This document shows positions 16,605 to 26,600 of a stretch of DNA of 64,000 nt, in pieces. Both the position numbers and the translations under genes were made by a program. The notes under the pieces were generated by a model. That model saw nothing but the letters and a program-made list of their open reading frames with translations, did not search any database and was not told the origin of the DNA. Position 1 is the stretch's first letter; each line of letters opens with the position of its first letter. The DNA comes from Virgisporangium aliadipatigenens (lineage in GTDB: Bacteria; Actinomycetota; Actinomycetes; Mycobacteriales; Micromonosporaceae), in assembly GCF_016863615.1 (NCBI RefSeq), contig NZ_BOPF01000001.1, forward strand, positions 1 to 64,000. Direction: 5' to 3'.

Positions 16605-17615
16605 TCAGACCAGGCCCAGGGCCACCAGGCTGCGGCCGGTGTCGGCGACGGTGTCGGCGGCCGGCCGGGTCCGCCAGCCGAGCGTCCGCTCGACGTGCCC
16701 GGCGTCCAGGTGCGAACGGCGGTCGAGGTTCGGCCGCAGCTGCCGCAGCTCCGCGTTGACGTGCGCGCCGGTCCGCACGATCCAGTTGGGCAGCGCCCGC
16801 CGCGGCACCTTCCGGGCGGCCTCGCCGAGCCGCTCCCGCAGCACCTCGGCCATCTCGGACAGCCAGAGGAACTCGCCCGCCGCGATGAAGCGCTGCCCGG
16901 CGGCGCCCGCGGCGCTCAGCGCCTCGGCGTGCAGGACGGCGAGGTCGCGCACGTCGACGACCGCGTAGCCGATGCGTGGCAGCAGCGGCATCCGGCCGGC
17001 CAGCATCAGCCGGATCAGGCCGACCGACGGCGCGTAGTCGCCGTCCAGCGCGGGCCCCTGGATGTTCGCGGGCAGGATCGTCACCAGCTCCGGCCCGTCC
17101 GGCCAGCCGCCGACCAGGTCCCACGCGTCCCGCTCGGCGAGCGTCTTGGCCCGCGGATACACAAACTCGGGCCGGTCCGGCAGGTCGGTCCAGACGCTCT
17201 CGTCGGCGGGCGCGTCGGGCCGCGCCGGCATCGCGGCCGCGGTGGACGAGGTGAGCACGACCCGCCGCACCCCGGCCCGCCGCGCGGCCTCGAGGACCCG
17301 TCGGGTGCCCTCCCGCGCCGGCCGGATCACGTCGGTCCCGCGGAACTCACCGATCGGCATCGGGGACGCCGTGTGCACCACGTACGCCACCCCGTCGGCG
17401 GCCTCGGCCCAGCCGTCGTCGCGCAGCAGGTCGGCGGCGACGAACGACAGGTTGTCCCCGGGGTCGACCAGCCGCGCCACCCGGGCCCGCACGTCGTCCG
17501 ACCGGCCGAGGTCCCGCACGCTCGCCCGCACCCGGTGGCCGCGCCGCAGCAGCTCCGCCGTGACGTATCCCGCCAGGAACCCCGAACCGCCGGTCACCAG
17601 CACCTCATCAGTCAT
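16605..17615 (-). CDS. NAD(P)-dependent epimerase/dehydratase (extended SDR)
   Basis: A 336-residue extended short-chain dehydrogenase. It has the nucleotide-binding GGSGFLAG at 9-16, a catalytic Ser in LTSSTAAA and YPRAK as the YxxxK pair. Closest in style to dihydroflavonol reductase-like and 3-beta-HSD-like enzymes that reduce or oxidise small carbonyl compounds; the substrate cannot be told. It diverges from the XRE/MmyB-type regulator at 17702 with 86 bases between the starts. In actinomycetes this pairing commonly means the regulator controls the SDR. Confidence 0.85.
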   Translation of the reverse strand: MTDEVLVTGGSGFLAGYVTAELLRRGHRVRASVRDLGRSDDVRARVARLVDPGDNLSFVAADLLRDDGWAEAADGVAYVVHTASPMPIGEFRGTDVIRPAREGTRRVLEAARRAGVRRVVLTSSTAAAMPARPDAPADESVWTDLPDRPEFVYPRAKTLAERDAWDLVGGWPDGPELVTILPANIQGPALDGDYAPSVGLIRLMLAGRMPLLPRIGYAVVDVRDLAVLHAEALSAAGAAGQRFIAAGEFLWLSEMAEVLRERLGEAARKVPRRALPNWIVRTGAHVNAELRQLRPNLDRRSHLDAGHVERTLGWRTRPAADTVADTGRSLVALGLV

Positions 17616-17701
17616 GCGGCGACTGTCGTCCGGCCGGCGGGGGCGTATCCAGGGACTCCCGGTCCGCGGCTGGATCCGCCCCGGCCGCCTACGCTCGGGT
17701 G

Positions 17702-18607
17702 ATGGACAAGAGGGACCTCGCGGCGTTCCTGCGCGGCAAGCGCGAACGGCTGCGCCCCGCCGACGTCGGGTTGCCGGCCGGCGCCCGGCGGCGCACCCCG
17801 GGACTGCGCCGCGAGGAGGTGGCCCAGCTGGCGCTCATCTCCGTCGACCACTACAGCCGGCTGGAACAGGCCCGCGGCCGGCACCCGTCGCGCGCCGTGC
17901 TGCAGAACATCGCCCGGGCGCTGCGGCTGTCCACCCAGGAGCGCGCCCACCTGTTCCGGCTCGCCGGCCACGCGGCACCCGACGCCGCCGCCCGCCCCTC
18001 CGACGCGGTCGCCGAGGGCACCCGACGGCTGCTCGACCGGATCGGCGACGCCGGCGTCATCGTGTTCAACGGCGGCTGCGAGGTGCTCGCGTGGAACCCG
18101 CTGGCGGCGGCCATGTTCGAGGACTTCGCCGCGCTCGGCGCGCACGACCGCAACATCGTGCGCCGCTACTTCCTGGACCCCGCCGGCGGCCGGTACGGCA
18201 TCGCGGCCGCGCGGCGCTTCGCCGGCACGGCCGTCAGCTACCTGCGCCTCGCCGCGACCCGCTACCCGAACGACCCCGGGATCACCGCGCTGATCCGCGA
18301 CCTGCGGGCCGGCAGCGCCGAGTTCGCCGCGCTGTGGGAGAGCCAGGAGCTGCACGTCGAACGGCACAGCGAGGAGATCGTCGACCATCCCACGGTCGGC
18401 CGGCTCACGCTCGACTTCGAGATCCTGTCGCTGCCGGAGCAGGACCAGCAGGTGGTGATGTTCACGGCCGAGCCGGACTCGCCGACGCACCGCGCCCTGG
18501 AACTCCTGCGCGTGATCGGTGCGCTTCAGTCGGCCGACGCGGCCCGGGCGAGCGCCTTGTCCAGCACCGCCGACAGCAGCGCGGGGTCGCCGTCGCCCGT
18601 CTCGTAG
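17702..18607 (+). CDS. MmyB-type XRE transcriptional regulator
   Basis: A 301-residue regulator with an N-terminal helix-turn-helix (about 8-85: RKRERLRP..., RRTPGLRREEVAQLALISVDHYSRLEQ) and the MmyB-like ligand-binding domain downstream (VLAWNPLAAAMFEDF...). MmyB-like domains bind fatty acid-like ligands. ATG at 17702 is preferred over GTG at 17699 because it lies six bases after TACGCT (17690-17695), suggesting a leaderless mRNA. Its last 82 bases overlap the convergent lipoprotein gene. Confidence 0.88.
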   Translation: MDKRDLAAFLRGKRERLRPADVGLPAGARRRTPGLRREEVAQLALISVDHYSRLEQARGRHPSRAVLQNIARALRLSTQERAHLFRLAGHAAPDAAARPSDAVAEGTRRLLDRIGDAGVIVFNGGCEVLAWNPLAAAMFEDFAALGAHDRNIVRRYFLDPAGGRYGIAAARRFAGTAVSYLRLAATRYPNDPGITALIRDLRAGSAEFAALWESQELHVERHSEEIVDHPTVGRLTLDFEILSLPEQDQQVVMFTAEPDSPTHRALELLRVIGALQSADAARASALSSTADSSAGSPSPVS

Positions 18608-19227
18608 CCGGTGTCGGCGAGCACCACGACCACGTCGCCGGTGCGCGCCACCAGAACGGGCACCTTCTGCCGCCCCGGCGTGTCGGCGTACTGCACCGGC
18701 CGGTCCACGAACAGGCGCAGCACGTCCCCGCTGGAGTCGAGGCCCCACCGCCGGTCGCCCTCGCCGGTGGGGCAGCGGCCCAGTTCCTCCAGCACCTCGG
18801 CCTGATACGCCTGAGCGCCCCCCGGCCGGAACGTCATCACCAGCTCGAACAGCCCCGCCACCGGCACCTTGCGCCCGGTCAGGTCCTCGTCCGTGACGGC
18901 GTAGTGCACCCGCGCGGCGGCGAGCCGCTGAGCGTCGCTCGCGCCGCCCTTGCCGCACGGCCGGGGCGGCCGCAGGAACTCGTCCTGCCGGCCGGCGTTC
19001 GCCAGGCGGTTCGCCCCGCCGAGATCCTCGGGGCGCAGCATCGCGGACTCGGGAATGGTGGTGCCCTCCTCGTCCTCGGACGAGGGCGAGGCCGATGAGG
19101 GCGCCGGCGAGGTGGACACCGCCGGGGCGGCGTTCTGCGGCGTGCGGTTCGGTTCGGCGTTCCCGCCGCAGGCGGTGAGCGCGGCCGCCGCGCAGAACGC
19201 CGTGAGGAGCCATGCGGTACGCGCCAT
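18526..19227 (-). CDS. Lipoprotein of unknown function
   Basis: A 233-residue exported lipoprotein: MARTAWLLTAFCAAAALTACG gives a signal with lipobox LTAC, followed by a Ser/Pro/Glu-rich linker and a globular domain. The domain contains paired cysteines (PRPCGK and ELGRCPTGEG) and a typical sensor-type end (VPVLVARTGDVVVVLADTGYE). No enzyme motif seen. The ATG at 19227 was chosen over far-upstream alternatives because it begins the signal peptide. The 3' end overlaps the regulator gene convergently. Confidence 0.75.
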   Translation of the reverse strand: MARTAWLLTAFCAAAALTACGGNAEPNRTPQNAAPAVSTSPAPSSASPSSEDEEGTTIPESAMLRPEDLGGANRLANAGRQDEFLRPPRPCGKGGASDAQRLAAARVHYAVTDEDLTGRKVPVAGLFELVMTFRPGGAQAYQAEVLEELGRCPTGEGDRRWGLDSSGDVLRLFVDRPVQYADTPGRQKVPVLVARTGDVVVVLADTGYETGDGDPALLSAVLDKALARAASAD

Positions 19228-19369
19228 ACGTCCGATCGTTCCCGGACGACCCCGGGGCGAAACCGTCCGCGCGGAGGAGACGGCCCGCGGCCGTGGTACC
19301 GGGGGAGGAGCGCTTTGGGAAACCTCGCGACGACGCGACCGCCCCGGTGGCGCACCTAGCGTCGAGCGC

Positions 19370-21856
19370 ATGCTTCGTGCCGTCCTGTCCGGAATCCGGC
19401 CCCGCCGCCTGGTGCCGACCGTCATCGCCGTCCTGCTCGCGGTGGGCTTCGTCGTGGGGACGTTCGTCTTCGGCGACACCACCCGCGCCGCGCTCGTCGA
19501 CGGGTACGCCCGCACCTCGCGCGGGGTCGACGTCGCGGTGAGCGCCGCGCCGGACGGCCGCCTCCCACTGTCCACAGTGGACGACGTCCGGGCCGTCCCG
19601 GGCGTGACCTCCGCCGCGGGCCGGATGCGCGAGCCGCTGCCCCTCCTGGACCGCGCCGGGCGCCTCGTCAGCGGCCTCGCCGGTCCCGGCTACGCCGTCG
19701 ACGTCAGCCCCGGCTTCGGCGCGTCCACCGGCCGCCTCCCCTCGGCCCCCGGCGAGGCGGCGATCGACCGGAACACCGCCGGGAAGACCGGCTACCGCGT
19801 CGGCGACGAGATCACCGTGCTGGACACCGCCGAACGGCCGCAGCGCCGGCGACTCGTCGGCGTCGCCGACCTGACGACCGCGCTCGACAGCACGGCACCC
19901 GATGGCGTGTACCCGATCGTGGTGCTGGCCCGCGACGACCTCGTGCGGCTGACCGGATCCACCGGCCTGCGCGAGGTGGTGGCGGCGGTCGACGGCGACC
20001 CGGCCGCGGTGCGCGCCGCGCTGCCCGTGCCGCCCGGCGGCAGAACACGCACCGGCGACGAACTGCGCCACGACCTGGCGGAGAAGGCGTTCAGCCGGAT
20101 CGACCTGGTGCTGCTGGCGCTGCGGCTCTTCGGCGCGGTGGCGGCGCTGGTGGCCGGGTTCGTCAGCCACAACACGTTCACCATCCTGGTGGCGCAGCGG
20201 ATCCGCGAGACGGCCCTGCTGCGCTGCGTCGGTGCCGGGCGGGCGCAGGTGTTCCGGCTGGTGCTCGCGGAGGCGGCGGTGGTCGGTGTCGCCGGGGTGG
20301 TGCCGGGCCTGCTCGTCGGGATCGCCGTGGGCGCCGGGCTGTACGCGGGCGTGACCCGCCTCTCCGACGGCGGCATCGCGCCGCACTCCCCGGTGGTGAC
20401 GGCGGTGCCGGTGGTGCTCGCGGTGCTGCTGGGCCTCGCGCTGCCGTTGGCCGCGGCGCTGTTGCCGGCGTGGCGGGCCACCCGCGTGCCGCCGGTGGCG
20501 GCCCTGCGGATCGAGCCGCTCGGGCGGTCCCGGCCGCGGTGGCCGCTCGTCGTTCTCGCCCTCCTCGCCTTCCTCGGGGGAACGGCACTGACGGCGCGTT
20601 CCTGGCGGGCCGACTCCGCCGAGACGGCGCTGGTGATCGTGATCGCCGGCGGGGCGCTCAACTTCGTCGCCCTGCTGCTGCTCTCGCCCCTGCTCGTCGG
20701 CCGGCTGGTGGCGCTTCTCGGCTGGCTGCCCGGCCGGCTGTTCGGGGTGCCGGCCCGCCTCGCCACCGAGAACGCCCGCCGCAACCCCGGCCGCACCGCC
20801 CCCACCGCGGCCGCGCTGCTGATCGGCATCACGATGATGGCCGGCGGCAGCACCATCGCCGCATCGCTCACCCGCACCGGCGAGGAACAGCTGAACCTGG
20901 CGTTCCCGGTCGACTACATGCTCACCCCGGCCGAGGTGGGCCGGGGCGCCACGCAGGTCCCGGCGGCGGCGGTGTCCGCGCTGCGGGCGGATCCCGCGTT
21001 CGACCTCGTGGCCGGGGTCCGGCTGGGCACCACCCCGTCGGGGATGCTCGTCGGCAGCATCGACCCCGCCGCGTTCGGAACGGCGTTCCGCCCCCAGGTG
21101 ACGGCCGGCAGCCTCGCCGACCTGAAGCCCGGTGGCGCCGTCCTGGCGGCCTCCTCGGACCTGCTGCGCGGCAAGACCGTGGGCGACCCGGTCGACGTGG
21201 CCGGCCCGGACGGCACGGCGCGCCGCGTCACCGTCGTGGCGGTGGTGCAGAGTTCCAGCCGGGTGGGCGACATCGTCGTGACGGCCGACGACTTCGCCGC
21301 GGTCTTCCCGCAGGCCGCGGGGGAGTCCATGGTGCTGGTGCGGGCCCGCACCGCCGGCGCCCCCGCCCGCGAACGCCTCGACGCCGCGCTGCGCGAGTTC
21401 CCCCTCGTGGACGTGCGGGATCTCGCGGAGGTGCGGGAGCAGGACCGGGCCCAGATCCAGCAGCTCGTCGCGATCGTGGCCGCGCTGCTGGCGGTGACGC
21501 TGGTGATCGCGCTCGTCGGCATCGCCAACACGCTCTCCCTGTCGGTGCTCGAACGCACCCGCGAGTCGGCGCTGGTGCGCGCGCTCGGGCTGACCCGGCG
21601 ACAGCTCGCGGCGACGCTCGTCGTCGAGGCGCTGCTGATGGCGGGTGTCGGCGCGGTGGTGGGCGTGGCGTACGGGATCGGGTACGGCTGGCTCACGATG
21701 AAGGCCGCGTTCGGCAACATCGAACCCGTCCTCACCATCCCGTACGCGCAACTGGCCCTGGTGGTGCTCGTGGCGGCCGCGGCCGGGGTGACGGCCTCGC
21801 TCCTCCCCGCGCGCCGCGCCGCCCGGTCCACGGTGGTCGCCGCCCTGTCGGACTGA
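19370..21856 (+). CDS. ABC transporter permease with two FtsX domains
   Basis: An 828-residue integral membrane protein. Its order is an N-terminal helix (12-35), a MacB-like extracellular domain, a first FtsX block of several helices (about 240-360), further helices, a second extracellular domain with Gly/Val-rich strands, and a second FtsX block at the end (LLAVTLVIALVGIANTLSLSVLERTRE). Such permeases pair with a LolD-type ATPase and move lipids, peptides or act with a sensor kinase. No ATPase gene is present beside it, which is unusual. The ATG at 19370 lies seven bases after TAGCGT, again as for a leaderless gene. The downstream two-component pair may sense its activity. Confidence 0.88.
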   Translation: MLRAVLSGIRPRRLVPTVIAVLLAVGFVVGTFVFGDTTRAALVDGYARTSRGVDVAVSAAPDGRLPLSTVDDVRAVPGVTSAAGRMREPLPLLDRAGRLVSGLAGPGYAVDVSPGFGASTGRLPSAPGEAAIDRNTAGKTGYRVGDEITVLDTAERPQRRRLVGVADLTTALDSTAPDGVYPIVVLARDDLVRLTGSTGLREVVAAVDGDPAAVRAALPVPPGGRTRTGDELRHDLAEKAFSRIDLVLLALRLFGAVAALVAGFVSHNTFTILVAQRIRETALLRCVGAGRAQVFRLVLAEAAVVGVAGVVPGLLVGIAVGAGLYAGVTRLSDGGIAPHSPVVTAVPVVLAVLLGLALPLAAALLPAWRATRVPPVAALRIEPLGRSRPRWPLVVLALLAFLGGTALTARSWRADSAETALVIVIAGGALNFVALLLLSPLLVGRLVALLGWLPGRLFGVPARLATENARRNPGRTAPTAAALLIGITMMAGGSTIAASLTRTGEEQLNLAFPVDYMLTPAEVGRGATQVPAAAVSALRADPAFDLVAGVRLGTTPSGMLVGSIDPAAFGTAFRPQVTAGSLADLKPGGAVLAASSDLLRGKTVGDPVDVAGPDGTARRVTVVAVVQSSSRVGDIVVTADDFAAVFPQAAGESMVLVRARTAGAPARERLDAALREFPLVDVRDLAEVREQDRAQIQQLVAIVAALLAVTLVIALVGIANTLSLSVLERTRESALVRALGLTRRQLAATLVVEALLMAGVGAVVGVAYGIGYGWLTMKAAFGNIEPVLTIPYAQLALVVLVAAAAGVTASLLPARRAARSTVVAALSD
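19570..19582. repeat. Dispersed palindrome copy, 13 bp perfect
   Basis: GTCCACAGTGGAC in the FtsX permease gene, read as L-S-T-V-D-D. Confidence 0.8.
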
Positions 21857-21898
21857 CGCGGGGATCGTGGCCTAGCCTCCTAGGATGGACTACGGGAC

Positions 21899-23041
21899 GT
21901 GACGCTGATCTACCGTGAAGTCGTGCGAGCACGGCTCTTCGACGCGGGCGTGTGCGCCGGCATCGCGTTCCTCGCGTGGGGCGAGCGGGGCAGCGGTCCC
22001 GTCGTGTACGCGATCGGCCTCGCGATGGCGGCCGCCCTGCTGGCCCGGCGGCGCTTCCCGGTCGCCACGGCGGCGGTGGTGTACCTGCTCGCGCCGCTGC
22101 ACCTGTTCGCGGGCGGGACGGTGCGCGCCTACGACCTCGCCGTGCTCGTGGCGATGTACTCCGTCGTGAAGTACGCCGAACGGCTGCTGTGGGGGATCCT
22201 GGCCGGCGTCGGCGCCGCGATCGGCGTGCTGATCGTGTGCATCCTCGTCCCGCGCTTCTTCTGGTCGCTTCCGATCCTGTACGGGGCGGCGTCGCTGGCC
22301 GCCTGGTTCACCGCGTACGCCGTGCGGACCAGGCACCTGTACGTCGCCGCGCTGGAGGAACGCGCCGCCACCCTGGAACGCGAGCGCGACTACCTCGGTC
22401 GCCTGGCCGCCGCCGACGTGCGGGCGGACGTCGCGCGCGAACTGCACGACGTGGTGGCGCACAGCCTCAGCGTGATGATCGTGCAGGCCGACGGGGCGCG
22501 GTACGCGCTGGGGCGTTCCCCCGAGAACGTCCCGGGAGCGCTCGACACGATCGCGGCGACGGGCCGCGACGCGCTGGAGGACATGCGGCGCATCGTGGAG
22601 GTCCTCCGCGACGGGCAGGGGGAGGAGCGCGACGGGGACCGGCGCAGGGCCGGGATCGCCGAGCTGGACACCCTCGTGGCCCGCGCGGAGGCGGCCGGGC
22701 TGCGCATCGCGCGGCGCACCGAGGGGGAGCCGGTGCCGCTGACCGCCGCCGAGGAGCTGACCGCCTACCGCATCGTGCAGGAGTCGCTGACGAACGTCCT
22801 GCGCCACGCCGGCCCGCACACGGGCGTCGAGGTCGTCCTGTCCTACATGGACGGTGGACTGTCCATTGTGGTCGCCGACGACGGCCCGGCGCGATCACCG
22901 GCACCCGAGGGGTGTGAGGGGCACGGTATCCGGGGCATGCGGGAGCGGGCCGCCGTCCACGGTGGAACGTTCGCCGCCGGGCCGCGTTTCGAGGGCGGGT
23001 GGCGCGTCGAGGCGCTGCTGCCGCTGAAGGCGAAGCCGTGA
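21899..23041 (+). CDS. NarL-family sensor histidine kinase
   Basis: A 380-residue membrane histidine kinase. Four to five N-terminal helices span about 10-145. A coiled linker leads to the HisKA_3 box ELHDVVAHSLSVM with the phospho-accepting His near 183, and a HATPase domain carries DDGPARSP and GHGIRGMRER. The stop overlaps the start of the response regulator (GTGA). The start follows the permease stop by 42 bases; a small inverted repeat (CCTAG, CCTC, CTAGG at about 21871-21884) lies between them. It probably senses envelope stress or the neighbouring permease; that role is inferred. Confidence 0.9.
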   Translation: MTLIYREVVRARLFDAGVCAGIAFLAWGERGSGPVVYAIGLAMAAALLARRRFPVATAAVVYLLAPLHLFAGGTVRAYDLAVLVAMYSVVKYAERLLWGILAGVGAAIGVLIVCILVPRFFWSLPILYGAASLAAWFTAYAVRTRHLYVAALEERAATLERERDYLGRLAAADVRADVARELHDVVAHSLSVMIVQADGARYALGRSPENVPGALDTIAATGRDALEDMRRIVEVLRDGQGEERDGDRRRAGIAELDTLVARAEAAGLRIARRTEGEPVPLTAAEELTAYRIVQESLTNVLRHAGPHTGVEVVLSYMDGGLSIVVADDGPARSPAPEGCEGHGIRGMRERAAVHGGTFAAGPRFEGGWRVEALLPLKAKP

Positions 23042-23667
23042 TCCGGGTCGTGGTCGTCGACGACCAGGAACTCGTGCGCGCCGGCCTGCGCATGATCCTG
23101 ACCGCGCAGGACGACATGACGGTGGTGGGGGAGGCCGGCGACGGGGCCGCCGCGCTGCGCCTGCTCCGGCACACCGCCGCCGACGTCGTGGTGATGGACC
23201 TGCGGATGCCGGTCATGGACGGCATCGCGGCCACCCGGGAGATCCGTGGCCCGCGGGTGCTGGCCCTGACGACGTTCGACACCGACGCGGACGCCTTCGC
23301 GGCGCTGCAGGCCGGGGCGAGCGGCTTCCTGCTGAAGAACGTTCCCCCGGAGGAACTGCTGTCCGCGATCCGGATCGTCGCGGCGGGCGAGGCGGTGGTC
23401 GCGCCCCGGATCACGAGGCTGTTGCTGGACCGCTTCGCCGGACAGCTCGTGCGGCGCCCGGACACGCCGCTGTCGGCGCTCACCGACCGCGAACGCGAGG
23501 TGTTTCTGCTCATCGCGCAGGGGTTGTCGAACACGGAGATCGCGCAGACCATGCATCTCGCGGAGACGACGGTGAAGACGCACGTGGGGCGGGTGCTGGC
23601 CAAGCTCGAACTGCGCGACCGGGTGCAGGCGGTGGTGCTGGCCTACCGCACGGGGCTCGTCCGGTAG
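23038..23667 (+). CDS. NarL/LuxR-type response regulator
   Basis: A 209-residue regulator. The receiver domain has the acidic pair near 8-9, the phosphorylation site Asp54 (VVMDLRMP) and the conserved Lys in FLLKNVPPEE. A LuxR helix-turn-helix follows at about 145-205 (LTDREREVFLLIAQGLSNTE). GTG at 23038 overlaps the kinase TGA, so the pair is translationally coupled; an earlier in-frame start inside the kinase gene is unlikely. Confidence 0.93.
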   Translation: MIRVVVVDDQELVRAGLRMILTAQDDMTVVGEAGDGAAALRLLRHTAADVVVMDLRMPVMDGIAATREIRGPRVLALTTFDTDADAFAALQAGASGFLLKNVPPEELLSAIRIVAAGEAVVAPRITRLLLDRFAGQLVRRPDTPLSALTDREREVFLLIAQGLSNTEIAQTMHLAETTVKTHVGRVLAKLELRDRVQAVVLAYRTGLVR

Positions 23668-23678
23668 GCCAGCGTTCC

Positions 23679-26600
23679 TCAGCCGTTGACCTCCAGCTCG
23701 TAGATGCGGGCGGCCTGGTCGGTGTTCTGCGTCGGGGTGACGATGCTCAGCATCACGTACCGCGCGGTGGCGTCCACTGTGGACGAACTGACGTTCGCCG
23801 TGTTGCCGCGCACCTGGGACAGCGGCGTCCAGGTGCCGCCGTCGTTCGACACGAGCAGGTCGTAGTCGCGGGTGTTCCAGGCGGTGTCCTCGCCACCGTC
23901 ACCGGCGTGGTGCACCACGACCGAGGTGAACCGCTGGGCGGCGCCCAGGTCCACGTACATCCACTTGTTCGTGCCGCCGGAGCACCACTTGTCGGCGTTG
24001 CCGCCGGAGACGGTGCCGTTGACCGCCTTCTCCGGCCCCTCCGTGGTGGCGCACTGCGAGTCGGCCGACGTCGGGCGGTCCTGCGCGAGGTTGCCGGCCG
24101 CGCGCACGCCGCCGTAGACCTCGAACTCGTAGATACGCGCCGCGCCGTCGCCGTTGTTGGTCGGCGTGCTGACGTCGAGGCGCACGTAGCGGGCGTTGCG
24201 GGCGGCGATCTGGTGCACGGTGCGGCTGGAGCGCCGCCCGCTGACGTTCACCGCCTGCGTGAACGTGTTCCCGTCCAGGCTGGTCGAGACGGTGAACGCG
24301 CCGGTGTTCCACCCGGTGGTCTCGCCGCCGAGGCCGGCGTGCTTGAGCACGAAGGCGGAGACGTTCTGCGTGCTGCCGAGGTCGACCGTGAGGAACTTGC
24401 TGGCGGCCGTGGAGCACCATTTGCTGTTGCCGGCGAGCGTGCCGTCGACCGCCTTCGCCGCCGACTCGTTGGCGTTGCAGGTCGCCGACGACGTGGTCGC
24501 CTTGCCCTGGGCCAGGTTGGTGCCGAGGTCGGCGGGCGTGCCGGGCTGCGTGGCGCCGTCGGTGAACGACGGGGGCACGTCGCCCGCGCCCGTTCCCCAC
24601 GCCGACGGCGAGGTGCCCATCGTGTAGCCGATCGTGGCGCCGGCCCCGATGTCGGTGTAGCGCAGGTAGTTGCGCGTGACGGCGGTGCCGTTCAGGGAAA
24701 GGCCCTGCACGTACTGCGCGGTGGCGCTGCCGCCGTTGACGGTGATGTTGCCGCCGCTGCGGAAGATCGTCACCGACGGGAACTGTCCACCGTGGACGGC
24801 GAGGGTGTCGGCGCCCGGCGTGACCGGGTACATGCCCAGCGCGCCCCAGACGTACCAGGCCGACGTGGCCCCGAGGTCGTCGTTGCCCGGCAGCCCGCCG
24901 GCCCCCGTGGTGAACGACTCCGCCATGACGCGGCGCACCGCGCTGGAGGCGCCGGCCGGCTTGCGGGCGAAGTGGTACGTCCACGGCACGCTGTGCTCGG
25001 GTTCGTTGCCGATGTAGAAGTACGGGCGGGACAGGCCGCCGTTCAGTTCGGTGAAGTGGTGGTCGAGCCGCTGGGCCGCCGCCGTCGGGCCGCCCATCAG
25101 GTTGACGACGCCGCCGAGGTTGTGCGGCACCATCCAGGTGTACTGGGCGGCGTTCCCCTCGACGTAGGGCGACTCCTGGGCCGGGTTCAGCGGCCACGGC
25201 CACGTGCCGCCGCTGTTGCGCGGGTGGATGTAGGCCGACTCGTCGTTCCAGATGTTGCGCCAGTACTGGGCGCGGGTCATCGCCGAGTTGTAGGTGGCCG
25301 TGTCGCCGAGCCCCTTGGCGAACTGCGCCACGGCGAAGTCCGACGCGGCGTACTCGAGCGTGTCCGACGGGTCGCCGGGGATGAACCTGTTCGACTCGTA
25401 GGTGCCCTGGCGGCCGCGGATGGGCGAGCCCTGCGTGGTGCCGCCGGCGATGGCCTTCTTCATGAGGGCCAGCGCGGCGGCGGTGTCGTAGTCGCGCACG
25501 CCGAACGCGTAGGCGCTGGAGACGACGATCGGGCCGGGGTCGCCGGTCATCACGAAGTCCTCGTTGGTCTGCTGGGACCACTTCGGCAGGAGGCCGCCCT
25601 GCTGGCCGTCGAGCACCATCGACTTGACGATGTCGGTCATCACGTCGGGCGCGATGAGGGCCACGAGCGACGCCCAGGAACGGTAGATGTCCCAGCCGGA
25701 GTAGTTCTGGTACACCGGGTGCGAGGCCGAGTGCACCGCGTTGTCGAACCCGCGGTACTGCCCGTTGGTGTCGCTGGCGACGTTGGGGTTCTGCAGCACG
25801 TGGTAGAGCGCCGTGTAGAACTTCTGCAGGTCGGTGGTTGACCCGCCGGTGACCTGGATCCGGTTCAGCGCGGTGTTCCACGCGGCGTCGGCGTTCGCCC
25901 GGACGGTGTCGAACGCGGCGATCTCGGCGTTGAGGTTGGCGGTGGCGCCGGCGACGCTGACGAACGAGAGCGCGACGGTGGCGTTCACGGTCGGGTTGCC
26001 GCTCGTGTCGAAGGTGACGTAGGCGCCGGTGTTGGTGCCGCTCGTGCTCGCGGAGCCGGCGGTGACGGCGCCGCCGTTCCAGGTGCCGAAGCCGCTGGGC
26101 GTCCGGTCGAAGCGGATCGCGAAGTAGATCTGGTACGTCTTGGAGGAGCCGCAGAAGCCGCCGGCGGTGACCGAACCGGTGAGCTGGCTGCCGTTGACGG
26201 TGACGGAGCCGCTGCGGTTGCCGGTGGCGCTGCGGCTGGTGTTGACCAGCACCCTGGCGGTGGTGGTGGCCGGGTAGGTGAGGCGCAGGGCGCCGGTGCG
26301 CTTGGTGGCGCTGAGTTCGGCGTTGACGCCGTACTTGTCGAGCCGGTTGCGGTAGTAGCCGGCGGCGGCGCTCTCGTTGGACTTCGTGTACGCGGAGGCG
26401 TATCCGGTCCAGCCGGTGCCGGGGGAGGTGCCGATGGCGCCGGTGATCGGCAGGATGCCGAGATCCTCGTTGTTCGGGCAGCCCGCGCCGTTGAAGTGGG
26501 TGAGGCTGAACTCCTCGATGGTGCGGTCCCGGTCGCGGTAGCCCGACGGCGAGGCGGTGGGCGTGTCGGGGCTGAACTGCGTCATGCCGAACGGCACGGT

